This document shows positions 26,205-37,975 of a stretch of 64,000 nucleotides of DNA, one piece after another. The DNA lies in contig OX352773.1 of the NCBI GenBank assembly GCA_947095535.1, positions 265,786,515 through 265,850,514 of the forward strand. Reading direction: 5' to 3'. The position numbers and the translations under genes are program-made. The DNA comes from Poecilobothrus nobilitatus. Taxonomy: Eukaryota > Arthropoda > Insecta > Diptera > Dolichopodidae. Under the pieces are notes generated by a model. The model saw only the letters and a list, made by a program, of their open reading frames with translations. It was not told the DNA's origin and ran no database searches. How positions within the stretch are numbered: position 1 is the first letter of the stretch; each line of letters begins with the position of its first letter.

Positions 26205-26277
26205 GACCTGACCGGGTCTTGAGCCCAAGACCCTTCGATTGAAAGATTGGCGACTTAACCACTGCGCCATGAGTCAG
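26205..26277 (-). mobile_element. tRNA-derived SINE head, minus strand
   Basis: On the minus strand: 'tgactcatggcgcagtggtt' (A box tggcgcagtgg) and 'cttgggctcaagacccggtc' (B-box region). It follows a long TTA microsatellite. A decayed tRNA gene is an alternative; the terminal pairing is poor. Confidence 0.55.
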
Positions 26278-29040
26278 ATAGATATCATAGATAGATATCA
26301 TCTGAGTACATTTGAGTATAACTAATTAATGGCCAAATGGCTCATTATGACACATCAAAAAAATCTGGAAAAAAAACATTTTTGGAAAAGAAATCCGGAA
26401 AATCAAATCTTGAATATCTTATAATTCAAAACTGTGCAATTTAATAATTAAAACTAAACAGAAAATTTCATATCGGAAAAAAATAAACTTTTACAGTTAA
26501 TAATCAAATTAAAACGAATAAATCCAATTATGTTACAAAAAAAAGGACTTTCATAAAAAAAAAAAAAAATTTAATATACATAAAAAATGCTATATTATAT
26601 ATTTTATTATATAAAAAATAATGTATACACATTCTAAACATTACATCGTTTAAAAAAAATGCCCATCATATAAGATATTACAAATCTTCTAATAAAATTT
26701 TATTCGTCCTTGCAGAAAATTTGTTTTTCAAATTAGACAAGAAATCAAAAATTGAGTTAAAAATAAAAAAAAAAATAAAAGAAAATCATCAGGTAAAGAT
26801 TATACCTAGTTAACCTGAAAAAAAAATTTACATATATTGAACAAAAATCTGTATGTATATGATATTATTTTTATAAAAATTAAAAAAAAGAAATACAAAA
26901 AACTTTTTCAACCCTAAAGAATTTTTCTTTTTCATTGTGTTTTTTTTATTTTTTTGCAATTTAAATTCAACTTTTTAAAGATTTTTTTTTTTTTGTTATT
27001 TAAATTTAATCAAATGTGCGATCAACATTTTTGCCTAAGAAAAGACTTTAATGATACGATGATATGTAGATTTTGTTAGGATATATGTTGTAAAATTGGA
27101 AAAGTATTTTTTTTAAATTTTAAAATTTTTTCTGTTTTTCGTTTTTTTAATATAAAAAAAAAAAAAAAAAGTTATTCATTGAATTGGAAATGATAGAATT
27201 TCCTTTTTACTCAATTCAATCAATTATTACATTCGTTTCTTTACAAAGGCAGCACTATTTTCCTAAATACTTATTTTCATATTTTCCTTTACATTTAATA
27301 TATCTTTCTTTAATTTTTTATGTTTTTTCTTCGACTTGCCATTTTTTTTTTTTTTTGTAAATATGAGCAAAAGAAAAGAAATTGATGACAATATGACTCT
27401 AGCAATTTGTCTAAAATGAAAAATATTATTTTTTTTTTTTTATATATGTACACTGAAGAGCAAAATTGGAGGAATGTCGAAGAGTTTCACAAATTATTTT
27501 ATATTTATAAAAACTTGTTTGTATTGACCTTTTAAGTTTACGCGCATTTTTTATTTAAACTAAATAAAAATAAGGATTCATTAAGTACATTTCGATCAAA
27601 AAATGTTTATCTTTTTTAGCTCTTTTTTAGCTTTTTTAGCTACACGGACATTTTTAAAAAATTATTATAGAAATTTAAAAACTTTTATAAATATGATCGA
27701 TTTACTGATCGAACAGGAAACAGGATTCCATTTATTTTACTCAATGTCCCACAAATAAAGAATATGTTTAGGTTCGTTTTCATAGTTACGACAACTTTAG
27801 TTTAAGATAGTTGTAAATATTTTTCTTATGGTAGATTCTTATGGTAACCGTCATATTGTTTTGAAATTTCAAGAATAAAGTTAATTTTCACAATCTTTAA
27901 AGGAATTATCAATATCAGTATTCATTTTGACCATTTATTGATTAATTATACTCTGAATAAAAATGAAAATCACATCAATCAAGAATTGATTTAATTTAAT
28001 AAAGGCATCACAATTGCACGGGATAACCGCCGTTTGATTATTGTCGTTATTGGAGTAATTATTTGCTTTAAGACATATTATCCAGAAAATAAGACTTAAT
28101 TAGCAAGAGTTTACATGCTAAGAACGCTCAAGAGCTATAAAGCCTACTAAAAATGCATTGGTATTATTATTTTTGCTTACCTTTAAAAATAAATTTTCAT
28201 TTGAAAATACTTTTTTCTTGGCAGAAACTATAAAAAGGTTTTCAATTTCCAATATAATTTTAAAAACACAATTTTAACATAAAAAAAAATTTCTCTTCAT
28301 CAACTATAAAAAATAATTGCATATATTGAGGCTACTTAGACTATTGATTGCAGTTTTGGTTGAAATTATTTTATGGGAATAGAAGGATCAGCTTTTTATT
28401 TTACTTTCGATGAACATTTTCAATGAGAATAAGGATAAAGAAATATCGCGGAAATAAAAAGTTAATATCTGGAAGATACTAAGATACGGATCTAACATTA
28501 TTTGTTTTTATTTAGCATTTAATACGGAAAATATTTGAAAAAAAAATTTCAATGTCTCTTTACAATTCTTATTTGATTTTTACATCATCATATTATGTCC
28601 ATTTATGAAATTTTAGAACAAACAATAGAACATCACTGATAATTTAACATTTCTGGAAATTATGTCTTCCATTTAACTATTGACAATACCAACAATAATA
28701 ACCCATCAAAACGTAAACTAGATAACACGAATTTTTTTTCTACTACAATTTAATATACGTAATACGTATATAAATACATATGTTTATATATGTTTATTAT
28801 AATATATGTATGGACATATGCACATATATGTGCCATATAAGGAAAATGGAATACAATACAGTCAAACTTCGGTAAAATGAAATAAATATATTAAAATTTA
28901 TTTTTTAATATTGCTATCATAACTTAACACCAACTGTTGTCTAATAAGTTCTTCTTTATTTTTAAAGTCCATTACGGATTTAGAGTTCACTGATTACCGA
29001 CGCGTTAGCTCATCTTTTATCAATAAAAAAATAAAATAAA
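26278..29040. other. A/T-rich non-coding stretch
   Basis: No gene or repeat family recognised. Poly-A/T tracts occur near 26558, 26981, 27157, 27345 and 27430. Confidence 0.55.
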
Positions 29041-29046
29041 AAATAA

Positions 29047-29078
29047 TATTAGATATTAGATATTAGATATTAGATATT
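29047..29078. repeat. (ATATTAG)n short tandem repeat
   Basis: Four to five tandem copies of a 7-8 base unit 'atattagat' just before a SINE. Confidence 0.8.
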
Positions 29079-29125
29079 ATATAATGCAATAGAATTATTA
29101 AAATTTAAAATACATATTATGTTAG

Positions 29126-29300
29126 ATGCCTCCATGGCTGAGTTTATAAGCAAGCTGCTTTTATTATTAACCCATGCGGTTGTGCAGATTTAAATCTCCA
29201 AGAGCCAGCAAGTTTTATTAATCGAAAATGAATCTCCCTTGCAAGAAAATATAGTGGAAATATTGTACAATATATATAATAAAGCCATAATAAATATATT
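29126..29300 (+). mobile_element. tRNA-derived SINE, subfamily F1, decayed
   Basis: The body 'agttttattaatcgaaaatg' with 'tctcccttgcaagaaaat' and 'atagtggaaatatt' matches the SINE at 3152. The A box and B box ('gatttaaatc') are degenerate. Confidence 0.65.
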
Positions 29301-29610
29301 ATTATATAAATTCATAATATAGTATTCGACCTATAATGAACTTAGTAGTTGCGATATTTTAATGATATTGCATTAACAGTAAAAAACGCTAGTATTATAT
29401 ACTTGAATTTATTCTAACCCTTTTTTCCAATAAAATAAAAGTTTTATTTATTTATTTATATTAATATTACATACATAAATGTAATGCAATATTATGAACC
29501 ATCGGCTACTAAGGGCATTATAGGTCTTTATACTATTACTAAATTATATACTAATATTATTTATTTTGTTTATATTATATACTATATAAATGTATGTAAA
29601 GAAAAAACAC

Positions 29611-29690
29611 TTACGACTTGTGCAGGGATCGAACCCACACTCCTTCGGTTAATACGCCACATGCCTACCCACTAGGCTACCGAAGCCCCA
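29611..29690 (-). mobile_element. tRNA-derived SINE head, minus strand
   Basis: On the minus strand it reads 'gcttcggtagcctagtggg' (A box tagcctagtgg) and later 'gtgggttcgatccctgcac' (B box ggttcgatccc). It is the best-preserved pol III promoter in the window. The cloverleaf acceptor stem is not formed, so a SINE is more likely than a tRNA gene. Confidence 0.65.
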
Positions 29691-32600
29691 AATAAAAGTT
29701 ATTATTTTATATTCAAAACACATATATCCTCAAAATGATCTGAACCTTTGCAAAGATTAGGAAATGGTATTTTTATTTTTTGTTAAAGTTGTCTTTGAAA
29801 AAAATATACTTAAAAATTTTAGAGTCTGTAACCAAAAGACACATTAACAAGTCTGCAAAATATCATTTATTACATTAGTTTTTAAAAATTAGCTTATATT
29901 GCTATAAGCATTTCATGCTCATAGTTTTTGATCCAATATGGTTTAAATTAAAAACTTTTTTACTTTAAAAAAATTCAATATTTTAACATTAATTCAAATA
30001 ATTTAGTTAGAAAATTAAAAATTTCTATATTACACTTACCAAGACTCAACTGTATATATACATGCCTAAAGATATCTACATTAAAATAAATTCAAAAAAA
30101 GAGAAAAAATCGTTTTATTTTTTGCCCCCCATTTTTTTTTCTTACATTACTTACGGTATGTTTTTTTTTAAATTCGGTCCCCAATATTACCGCAGTAAGT
30201 TATGCAGTATTATAATAAAAAGTGTAGAAAAGAAATAGATATAGAAAATAAAAGAAATAAAAAGTAAAGAATAAAGAAAATTGCGTGCGATCAACCCCAA
30301 TGAGTTAAGTGGATTCAATCAATCAATATGACACTAACATAAACCCCAAATGGTTTCCATTAAAATCATCTGAACAATAACAATAAACATATGAACGAAA
30401 AGAATCTAAAATAAAAGGAAATTTTGTGACAGTAAAAAATTAATTCCTAGGAAATGGTATAGTTATTAAAGTTACCCAAAATATTAAATACTTAGTTTTT
30501 CTCTTTTGCTTCAAGAAACGAATCTATGTATCCAATAATTGGATGAAAATTAAATGAAATTGGCTTGAGGAGTAATTTTTATTTTATTTTGTGGAAATGT
30601 GATTTCATTTTGAAAACGTTTTATATGTAGATAATGCAATTTACAACCGTGTACTAAATCTTGAGTGTATTACGCAATTCAATTTTTAATTAAAAACTTT
30701 ATTCTCTTTTATGAAAAAGAAGCAATAGCAGAAACTGAGCATTTTTCAAATTCCAGCGTATGAAATAATATATTTACGTAATTTTTTGATTAGATACAGT
30801 TGTAGTTGAAAAAATACTTATCATTTATTTAACTATAATATTAGCTTATTAAGAAAGTCCCATAGGAACCTTGGTAATAGGTAGTAGATAGGTAGGTAGA
30901 TAGTCAAACAGAAGGTTTTCTTCGTAATGAGGATTTACTTTCAACGCACTTCTTATGATGATCGTTATATTACAATAAATAGTTATACATCATAATGAAA
31001 TCTTAATATATAGTTATTAATATAATAATAGCTGATTGAACAGATTTACTCTTCCACAGAATTTTATACTTGTTTAAGCTTGAACATCTTCTATATACTT
31101 TAACAAAATCTATCACCAAAGACCGAAATGTTAAATATTATATAACGCTGTTTTTCTTAGAAGATTCCATTTTGAATTTTAATTTGTGACAATCTGCTCT
31201 TTAAAATTTTAAAAATTTGGGGAAGTAATTGATGAAATTTCCATTTAGGTGTCCAAAGATTATTTTTTTATAAAATAAAAATTAACGTTAGACACTATAT
31301 TTAATCAAATGTGAAGTTACAAAAAATTATTATAACAGAGAAAGAATCAACATGTAACAAAACAACATTAGAAAAAAGTATAAGGATAAACAGTTATTAA
31401 AATAAAATTTATTATAAAAGCAAGTTCATTATGAATTACAGAAAAGTTAACATTAACAGATGGAACAAATAACTTGTAGATCTTACGATTATTCTAAACT
31501 TGAGAACTGCCAAATAAAAGCATTATTAAAATTTTCAACAAAGTTTATGAAAAATTTTGTTTAAAGACTACATAATAAATTTCAATATCGGATTTATTAT
31601 TATAATTTGTATCTAAATATAAGATAAATAATGTATATGAATATAAACAATTAAAATGCATTCCTTCTATCTTGAGTATCTTGAGTATTATTTATTTAAA
31701 ATATCTTACTGTCAAAAAAAATATATTTCTTTTTGACAAGGTTTGGTATGAAATCATGGCCAAAATCAATTCTTTACATCTATACCTACAAAATAGATAT
31801 TTTATTGATCTTCTTATAGAAAAAAAAGTAACAATATATTCATCCTATTTACCAGGCAGATAATTTTCTTTCAATTAAACTTTCATAGATAAATTAAATT
31901 ATTTCAACTTCAATGAATTAATAGTAGAATATATAGGAAGAAAAAACAAGGGTTAAGGATGTAAGATTATATATAAGTTATTTATGTAAAAGTTATTTTA
32001 TTCATTCATATATAATGACTTTATTTAATTTCTTTAACTCAGCAGTAAGTTTACAGGTTAATTCACTTATTAAGTTTGGTTCATTTTTCCAAATCATTAA
32101 ATAAAAATCAATGGGATATTTTAAAATTCTACTTTCTATAACTATTATTCTTAGTATTTCTATTATTTAAATCATATCTACATTAAAAATGTGTAATTTA
32201 GGTATCTTTTATGGCTTTTTTAATTTTAACTTATATGCTTTATTGAAATCAATATTATTTTACACTAATAATAAATTTATTAGGAATTTAATAATAGACT
32301 ATAGGTAATATTTTATTTATTTTTTTAGGATGATGGCACTCACCAGTATTGGAAGTTAAAAAAAACTAAACATAAATTATAATATTCAAAAAGTACCTAC
32401 TAAGGAAAACAACCAACAAAACTTTATCATACCTATAAAAATTCAAAAGTATGTTTAGTATTTTTGAATTTAAATAAACAGATAACACCTCTGAAAGAGT
32501 TTCATCCCTAGTCACTGAAAGAAAACTTATTATAAATTTAAATTTATCATTACATATATAATTTTCCTAAAACATTCACCTGTTTTTAGTTAGTTATGTG

Positions 32601-32834
32601 ATCTGAGAATAACACTAACGCTATACAGGGTAGTGCTGCCATATTATTTCTTTTCATGAATCTTTTTTTTTCAATTTATCAATTTTTATCAATTTTATTG
32701 CTGACTAATATTCTATAAAGTACTTCCATATTTGTCAACTCGGCATCCAATCGATCGGAGACACAAACCAATATTAAATAATTCAATAATATACATAAAT
32801 TAATCATTAAATACACAATGAAAGAAAAACAATA
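29691..32834. other. A/T-rich non-coding stretch
   Basis: No supported exon. The 63-codon open stretch 31672-31863 has no splice or motif support. A short C-run lies at 30125-30130. Confidence 0.5.
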
Positions 32835-33200
32835 CAAAATCAAACCAACAGTCTTTAAACAGGTGCACTTTTTTCAAAAGACAAACAATTTATAATAATG
32901 AATTTTAAATGTAAGAAAAATTGTAAATAAATTTAAATAAATTAAATGTTAAGCGGAACCTTAAATATTAAATTTTAAAAAGAGAGCTTTTCCAAATTTT
33001 AAGGCACTATAGCTCCGTAATGGGACGGCTATATAAAAATGTTGTTCTACAACATTTAATTTTTTTTAGAGAGCAATTCATGGATACAATGGATGGATTT
33101 TATCGTTCTATCTTAAACCGTGTAGAGTTTTGTAAACAGATTGACAGAGTAAAACTAATAGGCAAATTTTCCAATTTTCTTTTTCAAAAATGTGTTAAGA
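32835..33200 (+). mobile_element. Family A copy with internal deletion, A7
   Basis: Begins with a degenerate 'caaaccaacagtctttaaac', jumps to the 3' module 'ctatagctccgtaatggg', keeps 'gttttgtaaacagattgaca' where others have the gacgg tract, and ends 'caaaaatgtgttaagaatt'. The open stretch 33020-33205 lies wholly inside it and is not a gene. Confidence 0.6.
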
Positions 33201-33567
33201 ATTAGAATTTATTTTACTTCTGTCATTTTATGTGTCTAATATATAATATATATATATATAAACAATATAATACACGACATATTTGTTATATAATTATTGA
33301 TATATAATGTTTGAAAATCATGAAGTGAATTCTAATAAAATACTATTTTTTGGGACTAAATAGATCACAATATAATTCCCATATTGATTTTGAAGAAAAT
33401 TAACCTTGAATTAATTCTTTATCGATCAGTGTTTAAACTATATAAAAATGTAATCTAATTATCTTGTAGGCTACAATTTTCATGAATTCTTCATTTTCAG
33501 TTTTTGGAAAAATTATTTCTGGTTTCACTTCATCTAAAATTTGAAATAAATTTGATTCTTTTTCCAG

Positions 33568-33611
33568 ACAAAACTATTAAGCTGAATTTCCTTAATCTTG
33601 GTGACAACAAG
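33568..33611 (+). CDS. Candidate 44-nt internal micro-exon, gene unknown
   Basis: Plus-strand acceptor 'attctttttccag', 44 bases, then the donor GTAATTTC. Only one frame is open: two bases, then KTIKLNFLNLGDNK, ending in phase 0. The string resembles part of a leucine-rich repeat (LNFLNLGDNK), but one partial repeat is not enough for a call. No neighbouring exon was found. It may be chance. Confidence 0.3.
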
Positions 33612-34557
33612 GTAATTTCTTAGTCTATTTTTACATTTTTCTATTCGTGTCATGTGTTACGACAAAACAGCAAAAACGAAATTAACAGCAAAACGTCAAG
33701 ATTTATAAAAATTTCGAACTTTTTCTGTTTTTTTTTTTTTACAATCCAGTACATTTTTTATATTATTTATATTTTTTACCAAGTAACTGTCAAAATTTTT
33801 TTATTTTTATAAGTAATTTAAAGATTGAATTGAATTGTACACACTTCTATTTCTTATTACAACTGGAATATTAAAAAAAAAAAAATTCCTTAAAATCATC
33901 TTATAGAAATAATAATCTTGAAAAAAGAACCAAAACCATTAAATTTAATTTTTTTGAATAGTCTTTACCTTAATATAAGTAGGTATAAATATTGAAAATA
34001 AAAAAAAAAATTGTTATGACATTTTTTACAGTTGCCACTATAAGTAAATTTTCTCATAATGGTAAAGCAAATGGCCGTCCTTGACAGATTAATCCACTAC
34101 TGGTATAGAAATAGAAAATATTTCTTAAGATTAAGTACTAGTTGACAACTACCTTTCAAAATTTTTACTTTATAAGAAATTTATTTTATTCAGTGTTTCT
34201 TTCAAGTTTTTAGTTTTAATTTCTTAAGACGATAGGAAGAGAAAAAAAGATGTAAATTTAAACAAGGAAAAAGTTTAACCCAAATCTAAAGTAATTTAAT
34301 TCTTAAATAAATATTTTTTGCATTTTGTATAGAAAATATAAAATAACAAAATCAAAAAAGATAATAATTTTTATTTTATTTATTCTTAGCCACGCAATCT
34401 TACAAGAGAATAAAGTAAAATTTGTAAAAAGAAATAAAAAACATTTTTTAATTATCATTCCAGAATTATTTTCTTTTTTTTTTTTAATTTTTGCATAATT
34501 ACAGGAAATTTTTGCAAAAGTTTTTTTGTAAAAGACAATTAATCACTTTTAAAATAA

Positions 34558-34840
34558 AACGAGGACGAATACCGTTACTCTTGTCAACTCTTAAATACCC
34601 GTACGAACCCGTTATAATGTTTATAACTCTGCTTATAGTATTATCTTTTTAATTTTTCATTATTTTAAAATAATTTCGGTGAGCTTTATAATTTCTGGAA
34701 GTGCAGTTCCTGTATAATTCTTCCAAAGCAGATTCTAATCTACTACCTGACGATTATCAGTCCATAAATTTTTTAAATAATGGAAAATACATTTAACACA
34801 AAGAGGCAAATGTACGTATATTATATGCTTTTATATTAAC
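34558..34840 (+). mobile_element. Family B 5' fragment
   Basis: Starts 'aacgaggacgaataccgtta', then 'gtcaactcttaaatacccgt', 'attttaaaataatttcggtg' and 'aagcagattctaatct', matching the first 280 bases of B1. The rest is lost. Confidence 0.7.
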
Positions 34841-34917
34841 TCGTCGCTTACTTATTTATTTATTTATTTGTCATTCTGTCACGCTTTTTATTATCTTCGT
34901 AATCTGTTAGCAACATT

Positions 34918-35241
34918 TGTAAGTGTTGTATGGTGCAGAGGAAAGTATATAGGTTTCAAAAGTGGGGGTCATGTTGTTCGCGTCCAGTTCACATGCAACT
35001 TTTTTTTTTTTTTTAACTATCTATTCATCAACATTTTTTGAATAAAATACAATACACACGCAATATATTTTTGATCTTTTCTCCTATAATAGTATATTTT
35101 TATGTATGTTGCTAAATTATTTTGTTTAAAACATTAGTTTAATATTTAAATCAAAATATTTGTTGTCAACATTCTTTAATGCATATTGAATATACATGGT
35201 TAAAAATTAAGATTTTATGTTCGCAATATGTTCATTAAATA
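34918..35241 (+). repeat. Tandem SINE-containing unit 1
   Basis: The tRNA-like head 'gttgtatggtgcagaggaaa' carries a matching A box (tggtgcagagg). The B box is degenerate ('gttcgcgtcc'). It is followed by a T-run, 'tctattcatcaacatttttt' and 'gttgtcaacattctttaatg'. The whole unit repeats directly after it. Confidence 0.7.
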
Positions 35242-35640
35242 TTTAAGTGTTGTATAGTGCAGAGGAAAGGGTACAGGTTTTAAAAGTAAGAGTAATTTGG
35301 TTCGAATCCAATTCGTGTACGTACATTTTTTTTTTTTTTAACTGTATTCATCAACATTTTTTTAATAAAATTTTATGTATAATATACACATATTATTTGA
35401 TCTTTCCTCCTATAATAATTTAGTTCAATCAATCTTGATGTGCACATGTATTTTGTATTAGAATTTAGCAAAACACAAAGTATATGGGTACAATATTTTT
35501 ATGTTGCTCAATTATTTTGATTTAAAACATTTGTTTAGGATTTAAATCAGAATATTTGTTGTCAACATTCTTTATTGCATATTGAATATGCATGGCGTTA
35601 AAAATTAATGTTTTATGTATTTTATTTAGGAATATTTATT
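35242..35640 (+). repeat. Tandem SINE-containing unit 2
   Basis: Repeats unit 1: head at 35247 with A box tagtgcagagg and perfect B box ggttcgaatcc (35299-35309), T-run, 'gtattcatcaacattttttt', and 'gttgtcaacattctttattg' at 35559. Head-to-head spacing is 324 bases; body spacing is about 396, so unit 2 has about 70 extra bases. A weak third echo of the body lies near 35930-35975. Confidence 0.7.
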
Positions 35641-36504
35641 ATGTCGATTGTGTATATAAATATACATATAAAATTTCATTCAAAATAATTCCAATTGCCA
35701 AATTCAAACTACATACATACATAATATATTTTTGTATGTATATAGTAAAGAATATAAAAAGTAAAGATCATTACAAAATTATGCTTTTGCACATTACGCA
35801 TTATGATTTACAAACAAAATTTTGTCAACACAAAAAATTAAAACTACGTATGTAAATATGTACGTACGTATGTAAATAATATTATGTTAAACTAATTTCC
35901 TAAATTATTTTGTTCCGCTCCATTTGTTTATAATTTAAATCAAGATATTTGTCAACAATTTTTACTGCATGATCTTATTAAAGGATTAGGTAGGTACTAG
36001 GTGTTCAAGGTTAGATGTTTGTTTGGATATACGATATACTAGTAATGCTATACTATAGAAATATGCAGTAAAATATATTTATGTATATCATTTTCATACG
36101 TGTTAGAAATATTGCTTCAACTAAAATTGGATTGTAATATTTATAATCACAGTATTTTGGTACATATTTAACCCTTCGAGGTATTTTCATTATTTATGAA
36201 TTACTGAAATAAAAAATGTTTACTCTTGCTGTAATGGAATCGATTTAACGTCTCTTAATTTACTTAAACATTTGGTATAAAATTGTAAAACGCATTTTAT
36301 ATCAGAAACAATAATTAATGTATGTAAAAATATCCCATATTTTTTAAATTTAAATTATGTGTTTCATTTAAAACTAAAAAGTATAAAATAAAATAATAAG
36401 TGAAAAAAATAATTTTTAAAATACATATGCTTTTATCAAAACCGAATTCGCCCCCTAAAAAGTAGAAAATAAAATTGATTGCAAAACTTTAGCTTTTTGA
36501 ACTG

Positions 36505-36607
36505 TTATAATATAAAAGTAAATTGCTGGAATAAAAAAGAAACACGAACCTCAAATTTCGTAGATTTTTATTTAACCTTATTCCAGTAATTTACTTTTAT
36601 ATTATAA
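36505..36607. repeat. Hairpin: 30-bp arms with one mismatch, 43-nt loop
   Basis: Left arm 36505-36534 and right arm 36578-36607 are reverse complements except for one position (ttgctgg against ttactgg). The arm core is 'ataatataaaagtaaatt'. The size is compatible with a small MITE remnant or a precursor-like hairpin; expression is unknown. Confidence 0.8.
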
Positions 36608-36659
36608 ACGTCCAAAATGCTTGCACTAGCAACTCACTTTCATAGAATAATTTCCTCTA

Positions 36660-36870
36660 ACTATAATAAAATACATATAATAATATATAAGCCGCTATAT
36701 ATATATACAAATTCTTATTCTATTCATTAAAATAACATATACGATATGTACATATTACATAAACATAACTATATACACATTTTTGTATGTTTACCAATTT
36801 TATGTATAAAATATAAATTCTTCAAACAACCGTCACATTTTTATTTATTTGGATTTTTTTGTATGTATTA
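36660..36870 (+). mobile_element. Family B internal fragment
   Basis: Matches B1 bases around 18430-18640: 'aaatacatat', 'acatatacgatatgta', 'aaattcttcaaacaaccgtc' and the T-rich stretch after it. It lies immediately before a family H fragment. Confidence 0.55.
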
Positions 36871-36879
36871 AAGTATGTA

Positions 36880-37215
36880 TTATACCTAAAGTACAGGGTA
36901 TATTAATTAACTTTGGTATGGAGTTTGTAATCACCAAAAGGAAGCGAGTTAGTATCGATATGTATCATTCTGATTCAGGATCAACTCCTGAGTCGATTTA
37001 ACGATGTCCGCCCGCCCGTTCGCACGATAACTCAAAAACTAGTAAAACTATCTCGATGACACTTATATAGTAGGTTACAAATTATAAAAGGAAGGTTAAA
37101 TTCGAATCTGGACAAAATCGATCAATGGGTTCGGATTTTGGAAGCTTCTGAATGATTTCGGAACAAACGAGATTATCTCCAAAATCAATAAAGATAAAAC
37201 CGTTAAATTTGGTAC
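36880..37215 (-). mobile_element. Family H 3' part, copy H1
   Basis: Begins 'tatacctaaagtacagggta' and runs through 'ctttggtatggagtttgtaa', 'ggaagcgagttagtat', 'ttcaggatcaactcctgag', 'gcccgcccgttcgcacgata' and 'tcgaatctggacaaaatcga', the reverse complement of the 3' half of H2. It fades out near 37215, close to the left edge of the receptor duplication. Confidence 0.7.
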
Positions 37216-37975
37216 AATGGTGTTCTTTCATGATTTTCAAGTTATAGAAGGAAATATATAGAAGGGAGGCATTTTTCAGTCCTTATATACCTTGAACCTT
37301 GAGTCATTATAACTATATACTTATTAACTGTATACCTTGAGTCCTTATAACTATGAATATAAATAACACTAAAAAACCCAATTTTGAGTTTGTTCCATTT
37401 TGAAGCTAAATTATTTTCAATTTCTTAAAATGGTAAATATTTTTAAAAAGTAAATTTTGTGAGCTTTCAGATAAGTATAAATTTCGTGATATATACCATA
37501 TAGCTCAGGAGATATAAAAAAAAAGTTAAAATGTAAAATTAAACTTTGAAGGGCTATTTGACCTCCTTAATAAGTTCATCGTCAATCCGGACCAGCGCAA
37601 AAAATGTTTATTCGAGCCCAACTGTATTTGTGCAAAGTTAAAAAAGGATCGGAAGCAGTAACTAAGCTAAAGTGAAGCCTTTGTTAATCGTAAAAATTTG
37701 TGAATTAAATTATGTAGAGAAAAATATTATACAGTTTTACTATTAAAACAATAAAATTAAATTAAATTTTATTTTCTTTCTTTAACAAAAATCAATTAGC
37801 CATCAATTATACTTATTAGTAATTGTTTTTATAATTTTTGAACATAAAATTAATGATATAAAAATACATTTTATTGAAAATATTCAACCTAGTCAACATC
37901 AATATTTTATGTTATTATCCTAATTTCTAATAATTCAAAAATTAACTGATTTAAAATTCAAATAATTTTTTGTGT

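Noticed and set aside
25960..26211. 83-codon Ile-rich open stretch
   Set aside because: It is the translation of a TTA microsatellite.
29611..29690. Functional tRNA gene
   Set aside because: A and B boxes are good, but the acceptor arms do not pair and the head resembles other SINE heads in the window.
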